Positions 54,443-63,695 of a stretch of DNA of 64,000 nucleotides are shown piece after piece; the stretch's first letter is position 1, and each line of letters opens with the position of its first letter. This stretch comes from Candidatus Desulfosporosinus nitrosoreducens (GTDB lineage Bacteria > Bacillota > Desulfitobacteriia > Desulfitobacteriales > Desulfitobacteriaceae). The stretch is from the NCBI RefSeq assembly GCF_030954495.1, contig NZ_JAVHUW010000059.1, positions 1-64,000 on the forward strand. Direction: 5' to 3'. Under the pieces are notes generated by a model that saw nothing but the letters and a program-made list of their open reading frames with translations, was not told where the DNA came from and ran no database searches. The position numbers and the translations under genes are program-made.

Positions 54443-54949
54443 TTACATATGATATTGAAGATAAAAATTAACCAGTCCTCCACTGTCCATAATTTTTTTA
54501 ATAATGGTGGGCATTTTTTCAATATCCAATTGAATATTTTTATTGATAATTTTTAAATTATCAATAAAAATATTTACCTCAATTAAATCGTCCTGTTCTA
54601 CATAATCTGTTACATTTCTACAAACAAATGTAGGTATTCCAATATTCACTGAATTTCTAAAGAAAATCGGACTATAACTTTGGGCAACTATACCCCCAAT
54701 TTTTAAAGCTTTTAATGCTTCGGGCGCTTGTTCGCGAGCTGAACCTCTCCCAAAGTTTTTTCCCGCTACAATAAAGTCCCCTACATTAACATATTTCGAG
54801 AATTCCGGTATAACGGATTCCAAAGTATACTTACTCATTTCTTCTTTTGATTTCAGCAACATATATCTGGTAGAAATAATTTGATCTGTGTTAATATCAT
54901 CACCAAGAACCCAGCACTTCCCCTTAATTAAACTTAAGCTACTTAACAT
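54443..54949 (-). CDS. Aconitase/isopropylmalate dehydratase-type small subunit 3
   Basis: Swivel subunit of 168 residues from ATG 54949, with GGGGAGAG upstream; it overlaps large subunit 3 by 11 nt. DDINTDQIISTRYMLLKS marks the specificity region and GRGSAREQAP the active site, with Ala replacing the second Ser of the usual SSR. That change could alter activity or substrate. Its partner is large subunit 3. Confidence 0.87.
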   Translation of the reverse strand: MLSSLSLIKGKCWVLGDDINTDQIISTRYMLLKSKEEMSKYTLESVIPEFSKYVNVGDFIVAGKNFGRGSAREQAPEALKALKIGGIVAQSYSPIFFRNSVNIGIPTFVCRNVTDYVEQDDLIEVNIFIDNLKIINKNIQLDIEKMPTIIKKIMDSGGLVNFYLQYHM

Positions 54950-56174
54950 TCCTCTCTCCCCCGATAAAATCATCTTGATTCAGCGATGCCAAAAACTCAC
55001 GCGGATCCGTAATAACTCCCCTAATAGCTGTCGCAGCAGCGGTTGCCGGTGACCCCAAATAAATATGGGAACTGTTACTTCCAACTCTTCCTTTATGGTT
55101 TCGGTTGCCTGTAGAAAAAAGCACTTCATCATCATGCATTACGCCTTGGCAGGAACCAAAACACAAACTGCAGCCTGGATTTAAAAGAATTCCTCCGGCT
55201 TTAATCAATGTTTGAATATATCCCTTCTCAAGACCTAACAATAATTGCTGCCTTGAGGCAGGGGCAATATACATTCGTATATCTTTCGCCACTTTTTGCC
55301 CCTGCATTATTAAAGCAGCAATTCCCAAATCTTCTAATCTGCCATTTGTACAAGAACCTAGGAAAACTTGATTCACTTTAATTGCAGAAAGTTCGTTTAC
55401 TTTCTCAACATTACTTGGATGGTGAGGAATAGCTACAGAAGGCTCAATATTAGTAATATCAAACATGTAATTGTATGAATCATTCTCTTCAGGGTATTCT
55501 GTTATTACAGCCGACAAAGCGCCAAATTCCGCACACATATTAGCCACTGTAATTTTAGAAGAAATGCTTAAAGAATTTATTGCAACCCCAGAAATCTCAA
55601 CTATACTCCCTGTAAGTTCGTAGGGTTTCAGCATCTTCAATAAATTCAGACTGATATCTTTCGCAAAGACACCTTTCGAAATAGATCCAGCAAACTGAAT
55701 TCTTACAATTTTCGGTACCTGAAACCAGGTTTTACCGGTAGCCCATATAAAAGCATTATCTGTGGTACCAATGGGTATGCCTAAAGCCCCAACTCCACCA
55801 TAAGAACAAGTGTGGGAATCAGCGGCGAATATTAGTTGCCCTGGTCGAACATGATTCTCGATCATAAGTTGATGAAGAATACCTTCATTGTCATAAAAGT
55901 GCTTGATCTTATGTTTCTGGGCAAATTTACGCAAATCGGAATGGACCGAGGCAGTATTAATTGAATTAGATGGAACATTATGATCCAAACCCATTACAAT
56001 TTTTTCTGAACTAAATACTTTGTCGGCTTTTAATTTTTGTTCAAATACCGTAACATTATAGCTGTTGTCACCATCATGGTTCATAACTAGGTCAGGATAA
56101 ACCTCGATTATTTTACCCTCATAAATTTCATTTTCTCCTGAATTTTTTTTGAGAATTTCTTTCACTGTTCCCAT
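54939..56174 (-). CDS. Aconitase/isopropylmalate dehydratase-type large subunit 3
   Basis: Large subunit of 411 residues from ATG 56174 (GGGGG 7 nt upstream; TTG 56180 is possible). Seen: AADSHTCSYGGVGALGIPIG, cluster Cys in GSCTNGRLEDL and in CSLCFGSCQG, and GNRNHKGRVGS. It resembles large subunit 2 more than 1. It is the first of the unit large 3 - small 3 - methyltransferase C, and follows the YrdC-like gene by 59 nt. All cluster cysteines are kept, so a functional hydro-lyase is expected. Confidence 0.88.
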   Translation of the reverse strand: MGTVKEILKKNSGENEIYEGKIIEVYPDLVMNHDGDNSYNVTVFEQKLKADKVFSSEKIVMGLDHNVPSNSINTASVHSDLRKFAQKHKIKHFYDNEGILHQLMIENHVRPGQLIFAADSHTCSYGGVGALGIPIGTTDNAFIWATGKTWFQVPKIVRIQFAGSISKGVFAKDISLNLLKMLKPYELTGSIVEISGVAINSLSISSKITVANMCAEFGALSAVITEYPEENDSYNYMFDITNIEPSVAIPHHPSNVEKVNELSAIKVNQVFLGSCTNGRLEDLGIAALIMQGQKVAKDIRMYIAPASRQQLLLGLEKGYIQTLIKAGGILLNPGCSLCFGSCQGVMHDDEVLFSTGNRNHKGRVGSNSSHIYLGSPATAAATAIRGVITDPREFLASLNQDDFIGGERNVK

Positions 56175-56233
56175 TGACAATCCCCCAATAAAAAATGATA
56201 AGATTATTTTAAAATAATACAGCTATAAATTAC

Positions 56234-56869
56234 TTAAATTAATTTCTCCGCTATAATTACTTCTGGAATTAAATTCCGAATCTCATCAGCCGAGTAGGGA
56301 CCAATTCTCAAAATTGTTGGTACTTCTTTAGAAAAATCAACGATTGTACCATTCTGACCATGTTTATTCATTCCGCCGTCAACAATTAAAGCTACTTTAC
56401 CATGAAATGTCTCATATGCTTCAGCAAAATCGACTATCGCCTTTTGGCCCGATAAATTAGCTGACGTACACGTAATAGGAAAATCACATAATCTATTCAA
56501 TTTAATACAATAATTGTCTGGGCAAACCATTAATATAGAATTGTACCCTTTTGTGACATAATCTGGCACAGTTTCTTTTCTCGGAAGAATAATCGTTATG
56601 GGACACGGCCACAGGTCAATAATCTTATCCAAACCTTTAGCAACAACGGCATAATTACTGATTTTTTCTCTATTAATATATAAACCTAAGGGTTTGCTAG
56701 CATCCCTTCCTTTAAGCTGATATATTTTGTCAACGGCCTCTCTGTTTTGAGCATTTGCAAACAGTCCATAAGTATTATCAGATGCAAGAACTACAACTTC
56801 CCCTCTTCTTAATACCCTAATAATTTCGTTAATAGCTTCTTCACATTGTTTAAGTATTTTGGTATTCAC
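56234..56869 (-). CDS. YrdC/Sua5-domain protein (threonylcarbamoyl-AMP synthase-like)
   Basis: Single-domain YrdC protein of 211 residues. Key motifs: SDNTYGLFANA near residue 30, KGRDASKPLGL (the KxR and KPL residues for ATP/bicarbonate) and TSANLSG. Standard enzymes join L-threonine, CO2 and ATP to threonylcarbamoyl-AMP for the tRNA t6A modification. Its position next to the third dehydratase, inside an AT-rich island, suggests a second, pathway-specific copy making a carbamoyl-adenylate. Whether it is the sole t6A enzyme of the organism cannot be told from here. Confidence 0.87.
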   Translation of the reverse strand: MNTKILKQCEEAINEIIRVLRRGEVVVLASDNTYGLFANAQNREAVDKIYQLKGRDASKPLGLYINREKISNYAVVAKGLDKIIDLWPCPITIILPRKETVPDYVTKGYNSILMVCPDNYCIKLNRLCDFPITCTSANLSGQKAIVDFAEAYETFHGKVALIVDGGMNKHGQNGTIVDFSKEVPTILRIGPYSADEIRNLIPEVIIAEKLI

Positions 56870-56897
56870 TGTCTCACCCTTTCTACGTTAGTTGAGA

Positions 56898-57041
56898 TCA
56901 ATCTATATATACCATTTCAACAACTCTGTCGACTAATTTTTCGATTCCCGATGAAATTTCCACAATATTTTTCCCCAACATATAAGCAGGAGTAGATACG
57001 ATTCTATTATCGTAATCAAAGCAATGTCCTGAACAGTACAC
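56898..57041 (-). pseudogene. Truncated elbB (isoprenoid biosynthesis glyoxalase) C-terminal fragment
   Basis: A 47-codon frame (GTG 57041 to TGA 56898) reads NRIVSTPAYMLGKNIVEISS then GIEKLVDRVVEM. This closely matches the last about 40 residues of ElbB (NKIVTTPAYMLAQNIAEAAS in E. coli). The other about 170 residues are missing and a stop codon precedes it by 3 codons. It is the remains of a gene cut by a deletion or insertion between the YrdC-like and MFS genes. Confidence 0.8.
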
Positions 57042-57081
57042 TCTTTGTTATATCTTTTATTTAACTAAATCTATTAAGCTT

Positions 57082-58290
57082 TCAACAAACATTTTCTTTA
57101 TATTCTGCTCTTTTTGAAACTTTACGCATAACTTTAAAAAGAATAATTTGAATTATATTTATTAGAACAAGTATTAAAGATAAAATATATAATGTATTTG
57201 CTAAATTAGAATAAGTAATCGAGTATCCAACAAGGAGTAAAAATAATGCATTAAATAATCCAAATATCTGCTCCCCTCTTGACATGACAGCAACATTGTT
57301 TTCTTTAATTACCATATTTAATTTCCCCATAGCTAGAGGGCGAACAATTGAGGCCGCAATCCCAAGTAATATAGGTACTAGCATTAACCCCACATGGTCG
57401 TTTAATATCATTAAAAGAATCGCACCTAAAAGCACAGTAGGTGTTATAAACCACGATTGAGATTCCTTGAATATTGAAATTACTCTTTTGAAATTTTTCC
57501 CTATTAAAAAAGCTGTAACTGAAAACAAACCGATAATAAGTCCAAAAAACTTCTCATCAATGCTAGCTAATTTTAGTGACAGCGGATATATGAATATAAA
57601 AACTGTCATACTTACTGCCCTATTTACTGCATAATATAGCAATAAGTGAATTACACCACTTATTTCCCCTCTATCCTTTCTTTTAAGTTCATTTTCCTTT
57701 ATCTCTACATTAGTAATTAGTGTTTTAGGTTCATACATTAACAAAATAATTACTGCAGCTAATAGACTAAACGGTGCAGTTAAATACATTGCCATAGCCA
57801 TATTGTTTTTTGTTATTATTGCCCCAATAATTCCAGAAATTAAGATTGAAATAAATCCAAACCCTTGAGATCTTGCCTCCATATCTCTATATTCACTTTG
57901 TGCGTCAAGCGCCTTCATAGTTTTAAGCAACAAATTAGATTCCGTGCTGGATGTTAAAGCAAATCCTAAACCCGAGATAACTTGAGCTATTATAATTAAC
58001 CAAAAAGCATTCTGGGAAAAGGCAAGACCTAAAACACCTAATGATTTAAAAATTTCCCCCATAAAAATAACAATTTTATTAGATTTTATTTTTTTGACCA
58101 ATATACTAACCGGTTCTTTAAACAGCATTATTGAAAGACCATGAGTAGCTAAAACATAACTTATTTGAGAGAAGGATAAACCATAATTAAGTAATATAAT
58201 GGGAAGTATAGGTAAATACATATAAAATCGAGAAGTAAAACGGTAGATGCAAAAAATATCATTATTTCTTTTTAAAATGGTTTTATCCAT
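57082..58290 (-). CDS. MFS transporter of the island
   Basis: A 402-residue major facilitator with about 12 helices and a long central charged loop (about 198-212, KENELKRKDRGE). The loop between helices 2 and 3 (KKIKSNKIVIFMGEIFKSLG) is a weak form of the family motif. ATG 58290 has AAAGGAG. Its placement with biosynthetic genes suggests export of the final product or self-protection. No substrate is indicated. Confidence 0.85.
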   Translation of the reverse strand: MDKTILKRNNDIFCIYRFTSRFYMYLPILPIILLNYGLSFSQISYVLATHGLSIMLFKEPVSILVKKIKSNKIVIFMGEIFKSLGVLGLAFSQNAFWLIIIAQVISGLGFALTSSTESNLLLKTMKALDAQSEYRDMEARSQGFGFISILISGIIGAIITKNNMAMAMYLTAPFSLLAAVIILLMYEPKTLITNVEIKENELKRKDRGEISGVIHLLLYYAVNRAVSMTVFIFIYPLSLKLASIDEKFFGLIIGLFSVTAFLIGKNFKRVISIFKESQSWFITPTVLLGAILLMILNDHVGLMLVPILLGIAASIVRPLAMGKLNMVIKENNVAVMSRGEQIFGLFNALFLLLVGYSITYSNLANTLYILSLILVLINIIQIILFKVMRKVSKRAEYKENVC

Positions 58291-58345
58291 TTTCTACTCC
58301 TTTCGATTTAAAATTGATGTCTCATTTTAGGAAACCAAGTACTTC

Positions 58346-58368
58346 TTACATGGATTCTATCCTCCTTT
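58346..58368 (-). other. Strong ribosome site followed by ATG-TAA start-stop
   Basis: On the - strand, AAAGGAGG (58361-58368), 9 nt, ATG (58349-58351), TAA (58346-58348). It is either a minimal regulatory open frame ahead of the MFS gene or the remnant of a decayed gene. Confidence 0.5.
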
Positions 58369-58537
58369 GATTGTGATTAGACTGATTAAGCATTTATTGC
58401 AAAGAAGAACCATTGCCATCATAACTTACCTAATTTTCTCTTTATGGCTTCAACGTAGTGTATGGACTTATAATGTAATCTGCAGACTGAAAAATATTTG
58501 ATATATACGCTCTTGTATCTGGTAAGAATTACCGATT

Positions 58538-59644
58538 TTATTCTTCACTATCTAAGATATAATCAATACAGGCTTTTTCCTCAGCAATATTCCAAACTTT
58601 CTCAAATCCTTTTGTAAGAAATTCTTCGTTAATTCGCGATTTTACAGGGCAATAGTCCTGTTTAGTAACGTCATATATTTGATTTCTCTTTTTCATTAAT
58701 TCCCGCAAACTATCTTTCCTGATATTTCCAATCCTTTTTTCTTGGCTACACGGGGAAGTATAACACTCTCTTACTTCTCCTCTAATATCGATAACCGGAC
58801 CATAATGCCAAGCCATACAACGCGGTATGTCTACCATTAATGTTTCACGTTTAGCAGTATACTGTTTTAAATATTTTCTTACTTTCTCATAATCGTTTAC
58901 ATGAAACATTTGATCAAGATTATTAAGAGCGTTACCTACAAGAGATGGTACCTTACAAATAAACTGCGCTCCGATAGTATCGGCATAGCGTTTCATTTCT
59001 GGAACTTCATCGTAAGTTTGTTTCATAACAACAGCACTAAACCCCAATCTTGTCACACTCACTTCTTTAATATAATTTTCTTTAGTAAATCCAATATCAA
59101 TAATATGTTTAATAGCTTTTTTGAATTTTTCAAAGGAACCTGAAACATTTACGATTTTTTCATATAGTTCAGGATTAAGAGTGTCCATTTTAACAACTAA
59201 AGAGCAACCGCTATTATATAATGCTTGAGCAACCTCTCTGCCAGTCTTATTATGAATTTTCATTGCTAACTTATCATCGCCCATAACAGCTGAATTTGTA
59301 ACAACTACAGAAGTCATACCCTTCTTATAGGCATGTTCGGTCATATAGCATAAGTTCTTGTCCATCAATGGGTCCCCGTCTCCGCAAATAATTACAGTCT
59401 TGGCCCCCAAATCAACAGCCTGATCAATTAGGTTCAATTGTTCTCCCAGGGTTAATTCATCAGCGCCAGGCCTTTTTTCACCTACATAGCAATAATTACA
59501 CTTGTAATTACATAAAAACGAACAACTTAGTCCCAATCCAAGTATTTTGGGTTCGTCCTTTTTAGGGTCCCATCCCTGCCAATATTTTTTTAGTTCTACT
59601 ACGTTATAATCATCCAAACCTTTTAAGACGAATTTTTTTTCCAA
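58538..59644 (-). CDS. Radical SAM/SPASM-like protein
   Basis: A 368-residue radical SAM enzyme from TTG 59644 (GGAGGGTGA site inside the upstream small frame; a longer ATG at 59665 is possible). The cluster motif is CNYKCNYC (Cys45, Cys49, Cys52), preceded by Cys41. ICGDGDP is the SAM-binding GGEP equivalent. Cysteines in the C-terminal part (CMAWHYGP, CYTSPC, YCPVK) suggest an auxiliary SPASM-like cluster as in MoaA/PqqE/BlsE relatives. It starts 1 nt after the stop of a 63-residue frame. The substrate is either a small molecule or a peptide. Confidence 0.87.
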   Translation of the reverse strand: MEKKFVLKGLDDYNVVELKKYWQGWDPKKDEPKILGLGLSCSFLCNYKCNYCYVGEKRPGADELTLGEQLNLIDQAVDLGAKTVIICGDGDPLMDKNLCYMTEHAYKKGMTSVVVTNSAVMGDDKLAMKIHNKTGREVAQALYNSGCSLVVKMDTLNPELYEKIVNVSGSFEKFKKAIKHIIDIGFTKENYIKEVSVTRLGFSAVVMKQTYDEVPEMKRYADTIGAQFICKVPSLVGNALNNLDQMFHVNDYEKVRKYLKQYTAKRETLMVDIPRCMAWHYGPVIDIRGEVRECYTSPCSQEKRIGNIRKDSLRELMKKRNQIYDVTKQDYCPVKSRINEEFLTKGFEKVWNIAEEKACIDYILDSEE

Positions 59645-59645
59645 A

Positions 59646-59837
59646 TTAATCACCCTCCAAATCATTTATTAAATAACAGCATGAAATTAAATTACTATCC
59701 TGAAAACTTAAATCTCTAAAGGCAAAATAATCCTCCAGACTCCAAATATCACGTTTTTGATTTTGAAAATCTATTGGTTGTTCTGAGGCATTAAACATCC
59801 ATAAGTCAATGTGTTCAAGCTGAGTGGAGATACTCAT
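59646..59837 (-). CDS. 63-residue small protein coupled to the radical SAM gene
   Basis: This open frame of 63 codons ends in TAA one base before the TTG start of the radical SAM gene, and its last codons supply that gene's ribosome site. The stop placement suggests translational coupling. The sequence is acidic with aromatic residues, a central DIWSLEDYFAFRDL and two adjacent Cys near the end. There is no clear ribosome site before ATG 59837. It could be a leader peptide, a RiPP-like substrate or the tail of a lost gene. Low certainty. Confidence 0.4.
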   Translation of the reverse strand: MSISTQLEHIDLWMFNASEQPIDFQNQKRDIWSLEDYFAFRDLSFQDSNLISCCYLINDLEGD

Positions 59838-59922
59838 TCGTTGATAGTGCCATTAAAGGGCATGGGCGTCTAATTATTAAGATTGTTAAACTCTGAACTT
59901 ATTGTGATAATTACAAGAATTT

Positions 59923-61122
59923 CTAATAATTATACATTTCGACTTGCTTACTAAGCGTAGCTGCTTTGTCCACTTTTTCCCAAGGTAAATCAAGTTCAAT
60001 ACGTCCAAAATGTCCATAAGCAGCCGTTTGACGAAAAATGGGCCGGCGCAAATCTAATGATTTAATGATCCCAGCTGGTTGTAAGTCAAAGTTGGTATTT
60101 ATCAATTTAATAATGTTCTCCTCAGAAATTTTTCCTGTTCTAAACGTATTAACTAAAATAGATACCGGATGTGCAACGCCGATAGCGTAAGCTATCTGAA
60201 TTTCACAACGATCAGCTAAACCTGCAGCAACAATGTTTTTAGCAACATAACGTGCAGCATATGCGCCAGACCGATCAACCTTTGTTGGATCTTTCCCAGA
60301 GAAAGCTCCACCCCCATGGCGAGCCATACCACCGTAGGTATCTACAATAATTTTTCGACCGGTTAAACCAGTATCCCCTTGGGGACCACCTATTGTAAAA
60401 CGTCCGGTGGGATTGATAAAGTACTTTGTTTTCTCATCTAAAAACTTTTCTGGAACTGTTACTTTAACAACATGCTCTAGTAAATCACTTCTAATTTGTT
60501 CCTGAGATACATCCGGATGATGTTGTGTAGAGATTACTATAGTATCCACTCTTACCGGTTTATCATCCTCATACTCTACGGTTACCTGAGTTTTTCCATC
60601 CGGTCGTAAATAATTTAGCAAGCCTATTTTACGCACTTCAGTCAGACGAATAGCAAGCCGATGGGCTAAATCAATGGGCAGTGGCATATAACTTACTGTC
60701 TCATTTGTAGCATAACCAAACATCATTCCTTGATCGCCAGCACCAATCCCTTCAATTACACTATCTCTAGCATCTCCAGTTTTAGACTCTAAAGCGTTAT
60801 CCACCCCGAGGGCTATATCAGGGGATTGCTCTCCAATTGATGTCAATACAGCACATGTATCTGCATCAAAACCAAATTTAGCTCGAGTATAACCGATTTC
60901 TCTAATAGTTTTACGAACAACGTGCGGAATTTCCACATAGCAAGAAGTGGTAATTTCTCCACTAACAAGAACCAATCCGGTTGTTACAGATGTTTCGCAC
61001 GCTACTCTAGCATTAGGATCTTTTGCAAGAATAGCATCTAATATAGCATCAGAGATCTGATCACAAATTTTATCTGGATGCCCTTCTGTAACAGACTCAG
61101 AAGTAAAAAGTCGTTTAACCAT
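59923..61122 (-). CDS. metK: S-adenosylmethionine synthetase
   Basis: Makes S-adenosylmethionine from methionine and ATP. Full length at 399 residues, with all signatures: [13 protein letters not shown] (about 14-26), [29 protein letters not shown] and [19 protein letters not shown] 61122 has AAAGGAGTG 11 nt upstream. It lies inside the island upstream of two radical SAM and three methyltransferase genes, as if to supply the cofactor. There is no SAM riboswitch in the preceding 667 bp. It may be an extra copy in the genome. Confidence 0.96.
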   Translation of the reverse strand: MVKRLFTSESVTEGHPDKICDQISDAILDAILAKDPNARVACETSVTTGLVLVSGEITTSCYVEIPHVVRKTIREIGYTRAKFGFDADTCAVLTSIGEQSPDIALGVDNALESKTGDARDSVIEGIGAGDQGMMFGYATNETVSYMPLPIDLAHRLAIRLTEVRKIGLLNYLRPDGKTQVTVEYEDDKPVRVDTIVISTQHHPDVSQEQIRSDLLEHVVKVTVPEKFLDEKTKYFINPTGRFTIGGPQGDTGLTGRKIIVDTYGGMARHGGGAFSGKDPTKVDRSGAYAARYVAKNIVAAGLADRCEIQIAYAIGVAHPVSILVNTFRTGKISEENIIKLINTNFDLQPAGIIKSLDLRRPIFRQTAAYGHFGRIELDLPWEKVDKAATLSKQVEMYNY

Positions 61123-61789
61123 TAAAATAAAATCACTCCTTTTCAGAAATTTACTCCTCTGATTTTTTCAATTATTACAAATCCTAACTTTAATAAGGAA
61201 ATTTGTTCTTGTTATCTAGCAATGAAAACCTATTTAAGAGATTTTACAGACAACTATTACTTCATTTAATTGTTTCTAATTTAAATTTAGTCATACTATA
61301 ATTCCACAAAATTATTTAAACCTGATCTTTGAACGTAAATGAATAATATCACATGCCCTTATTAAAATCTAATAGTTTTCCATAAATAGAAGTTATTGGT
61401 ATTAGACTATATAGTATTTACTTTACCGTAACTGCTGGGAAGAAAGTAGTTGAGAAAATCATTCAGTAGTAAAACTAAATTGCTTGATAAAGAAGGTTGT
61501 TCAGGCCCAAATTATTCGAAAATAGCTATATACACCTGTAAGTAAATCTTTAGGTTATAGTAGTTCCGATATCCATGCTTAAAAGGGCATAAAGCCTTGA
61601 AACATGACCCCCTTTAAAAACGTTTTAATTTATGAATATCAAAATCAAAACTGGCTGACAATCTATTTATCAAGACTATAGCCAGTTTCCTTATATTCCA
61701 TTTAATAAATAACTTGAATATTGGACTTTTTTCCAGTCCTTAGGCAAGAAAAACACCTGCCTATTTAATTTGCTTTTGTATTTTTTTGC
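61123..61789. other. AT-rich intergenic region between metK and the LysR gene
   Basis: No gene and no S-box or other riboswitch recognised. It contains the LysR gene terminator (arms AACTGGCT/AGCCAGTT, about 61648-61690, T-rich on the - strand). An inverted pair TCTAATA...TATTAGA about 61355-61415 is a possible LysR-type site. Confidence 0.5.
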
Positions 61790-62728
61790 TTAATAAAATT
61801 CTCTTAATAAGTAAATAAATTTTCTAGCCGCTATAGGTAAAAACCTATATTTATTGTAAATTACAACCATACTATAATTCGCAATAGAATTAGTTAATGA
61901 AAAAAAAGATATTGGATACTGATACAAATTCTCAACTTTATCCCATTTAAGAATAAGACTTTTAGGAAGAAAAGTAATCCCCATATTTTCCATTGTTAAC
62001 CGATATAGAGTTTCAATATTAATACTTTCAATAATAATTTGAGGTTTAAACCCTTCTTCCTGAAAAATGGCATCTGATATTTGCCGGACTCGATGTCCTT
62101 GTTTTAAAAAAAGAAAAGGACATTCTTTTAACTGAGAAATTTCAATATTATGAGAATCTAACTTATCAAAGGGGTGATAGTATTTATTTTTATCGAACTT
62201 AAACGGAAGATAAATATCTGGTATAGCAATAATAATTTCATCTAGTGTTAAAGTTTCGTATATTAAATGTTCATTTTGTATTGGAGTATTAGTAATAGTA
62301 ATATCTACTTTCCCAAGTTCTGTTAACTTATAGAGTTTTGTAGCATTTTCTTCGACCAGAGATATTTCTATACCTGGAAAAAGTTCTTTATATTTCGGAA
62401 GAATACTCGGTAGAATTGAAGTTCCATGGATGGCTGATATGCCAATTATGAGCCTTCCTTTACAAGAATTATTAATATCCTCTATTTCTTGAATCAATTG
62501 TTTTTCTAAATTTAGAATTTTTGATGCAATTTGAACAAAACGTTCACCAGCATAAGTAAGCGATAACGGCGATTTTGTTCTATCAAATAATTCAACACCA
62601 AGCTGTTCCTCTAGCTTATGGATATGTTGGCTAAGAGTAGGTTGAGATATAAATAACTTTTCCGCAGCTTTTGAAATATTTTTATTCTCAGCTACACATA
62701 AAACATAATTTAGATTTCTTGTTTCCAT
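61790..62728 (-). CDS. LysR-family transcriptional regulator
   Basis: Regulator of 312 residues from ATG 62728 with a perfect AAGGAGG; a reading from 62785 adds 19 residues without a site. N-terminal HTH: NISKAAEKLFISQPTLSQHIHKLEEQLG (about 14-41). A LysR substrate-binding domain follows (about 90-300). It is the outermost gene of the island, upstream of metK on the same strand, and the likely pathway-specific activator. The effector is unknown. Confidence 0.92.
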   Translation of the reverse strand: METRNLNYVLCVAENKNISKAAEKLFISQPTLSQHIHKLEEQLGVELFDRTKSPLSLTYAGERFVQIASKILNLEKQLIQEIEDINNSCKGRLIIGISAIHGTSILPSILPKYKELFPGIEISLVEENATKLYKLTELGKVDITITNTPIQNEHLIYETLTLDEIIIAIPDIYLPFKFDKNKYYHPFDKLDSHNIEISQLKECPFLFLKQGHRVRQISDAIFQEEGFKPQIIIESINIETLYRLTMENMGITFLPKSLILKWDKVENLYQYPISFFSLTNSIANYSMVVIYNKYRFLPIAARKFIYLLREFY

Positions 62729-63177
62729 AGAACCTCCTTCGAAAATTAAATAACTTTTGAAAAACTTTCTAAATCCTTTAGTCATAAAGGCACTCAGTGA
62801 CTATTAACTTTTTCCTCTAAAATAATTTAATAAAACTCAAAAATCATGAACTTATATAATCAATACTATAGCCCTAAAAAATTATGTATGCCCATGGTGA
62901 TTTTCAAATACTGAACTTCGATTTAAGTTTTACGCAATATCCACTACTTCAGAAAGAATTAAAAAATTCCTACTAAAGACTAACCCATCAGAATTTCAAT
63001 ACATAGTTGCACGAACAAACCTTTGGGAACGTAAATTGTAAGTTCACGTGAACCTTTAGACCGGATAGTCTTAACGCTACAATAAGTCAATGGTTACATT
63101 TTGCAGTAGCTTTTACTTATTTCTATATTTCTTTCTATTACTTTCTCAACTTTCGCACACCGATGTGCGAACAAAGC
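62729..63177. other. Non-coding AT-rich flank
   Basis: No gene. Near the right end is the small hairpin TTCGCACA-CCGA-TGTGCGAA (about 63152-63171), just past the decayed transposase, possibly part of its 3' end. Confidence 0.4.
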
Positions 63178-63520
63178 CTAGATATAACGAGGTAATTCAC
63201 TAATCCATTTATGAAATTGGCTTAACGCCTCAAGATTCTCCAGTTTATCTGGTGGCAAATTTAGCACAAAAGCCATTAACTAGCGTAACGCTGATTTAAG
63301 TCTAAATCCATAACTTTATTTGCAAAAAGATAAAGCAAACCTCCTAGAGAACGTTCATCATTGTTTTCCCTTCATTCCCATTCGAGGATGAGGTAACAGA
63401 CAAAGACAATGATCGTGTGACTAATCAATTACCATAATAAAGGGCCGCCCTTGGAATTCCGAACCGGGTTTTACGTGAGATTTGGCCATTTTGAAGAATG
63501 TCTTAATCCCGACACATTCC
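63178..63520 (-). pseudogene. Decayed IS4-type transposase, C-terminal part
   Basis: Translation in the - strand gives KTFFKMAKSHVKPGSEFQ then GRPFIMVISHTIIVFVCYLI. This is the FFKxxKSxLKxxxEFQGRS...HTxIVFxRYxxL block of IS4-family transposases. An in-frame TGA follows, then DERSLGGLLYLF, a frameshift, and a typical transposase ending (LEALSQFHKWISELPRYI). At least one stop and one frameshift make it inactive. The N-terminal two thirds are missing. Confidence 0.8.
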
Positions 63521-63695
63521 GTAAATCCTCACCTTCCTTCCATAATACGAACAAATAGTAACTATATTTTATTTAAGGGAAATATACTATATATTGGAAT
63601 AATGCGTCTTTTTTCTACTATATAACAAAAACAATTAATTTTATATTATTATACATAATACATGATTAAAGTTTGTGGATTTTTTCTAACAACTT

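Noticed and set aside
48140..56174. Interpretation of the dehydratase genes as leucine or lysine biosynthesis
   Set aside because: No synthase or dehydrogenase partners, three non-identical pairs, and interleaved methyltransferases do not fit those pathways.
61123..61789. Expected SAM riboswitch upstream of metK
   Set aside because: No S-box landmarks (GGCAACC or paired core) on either strand; the region is AT-rich with only a terminator for the LysR gene.
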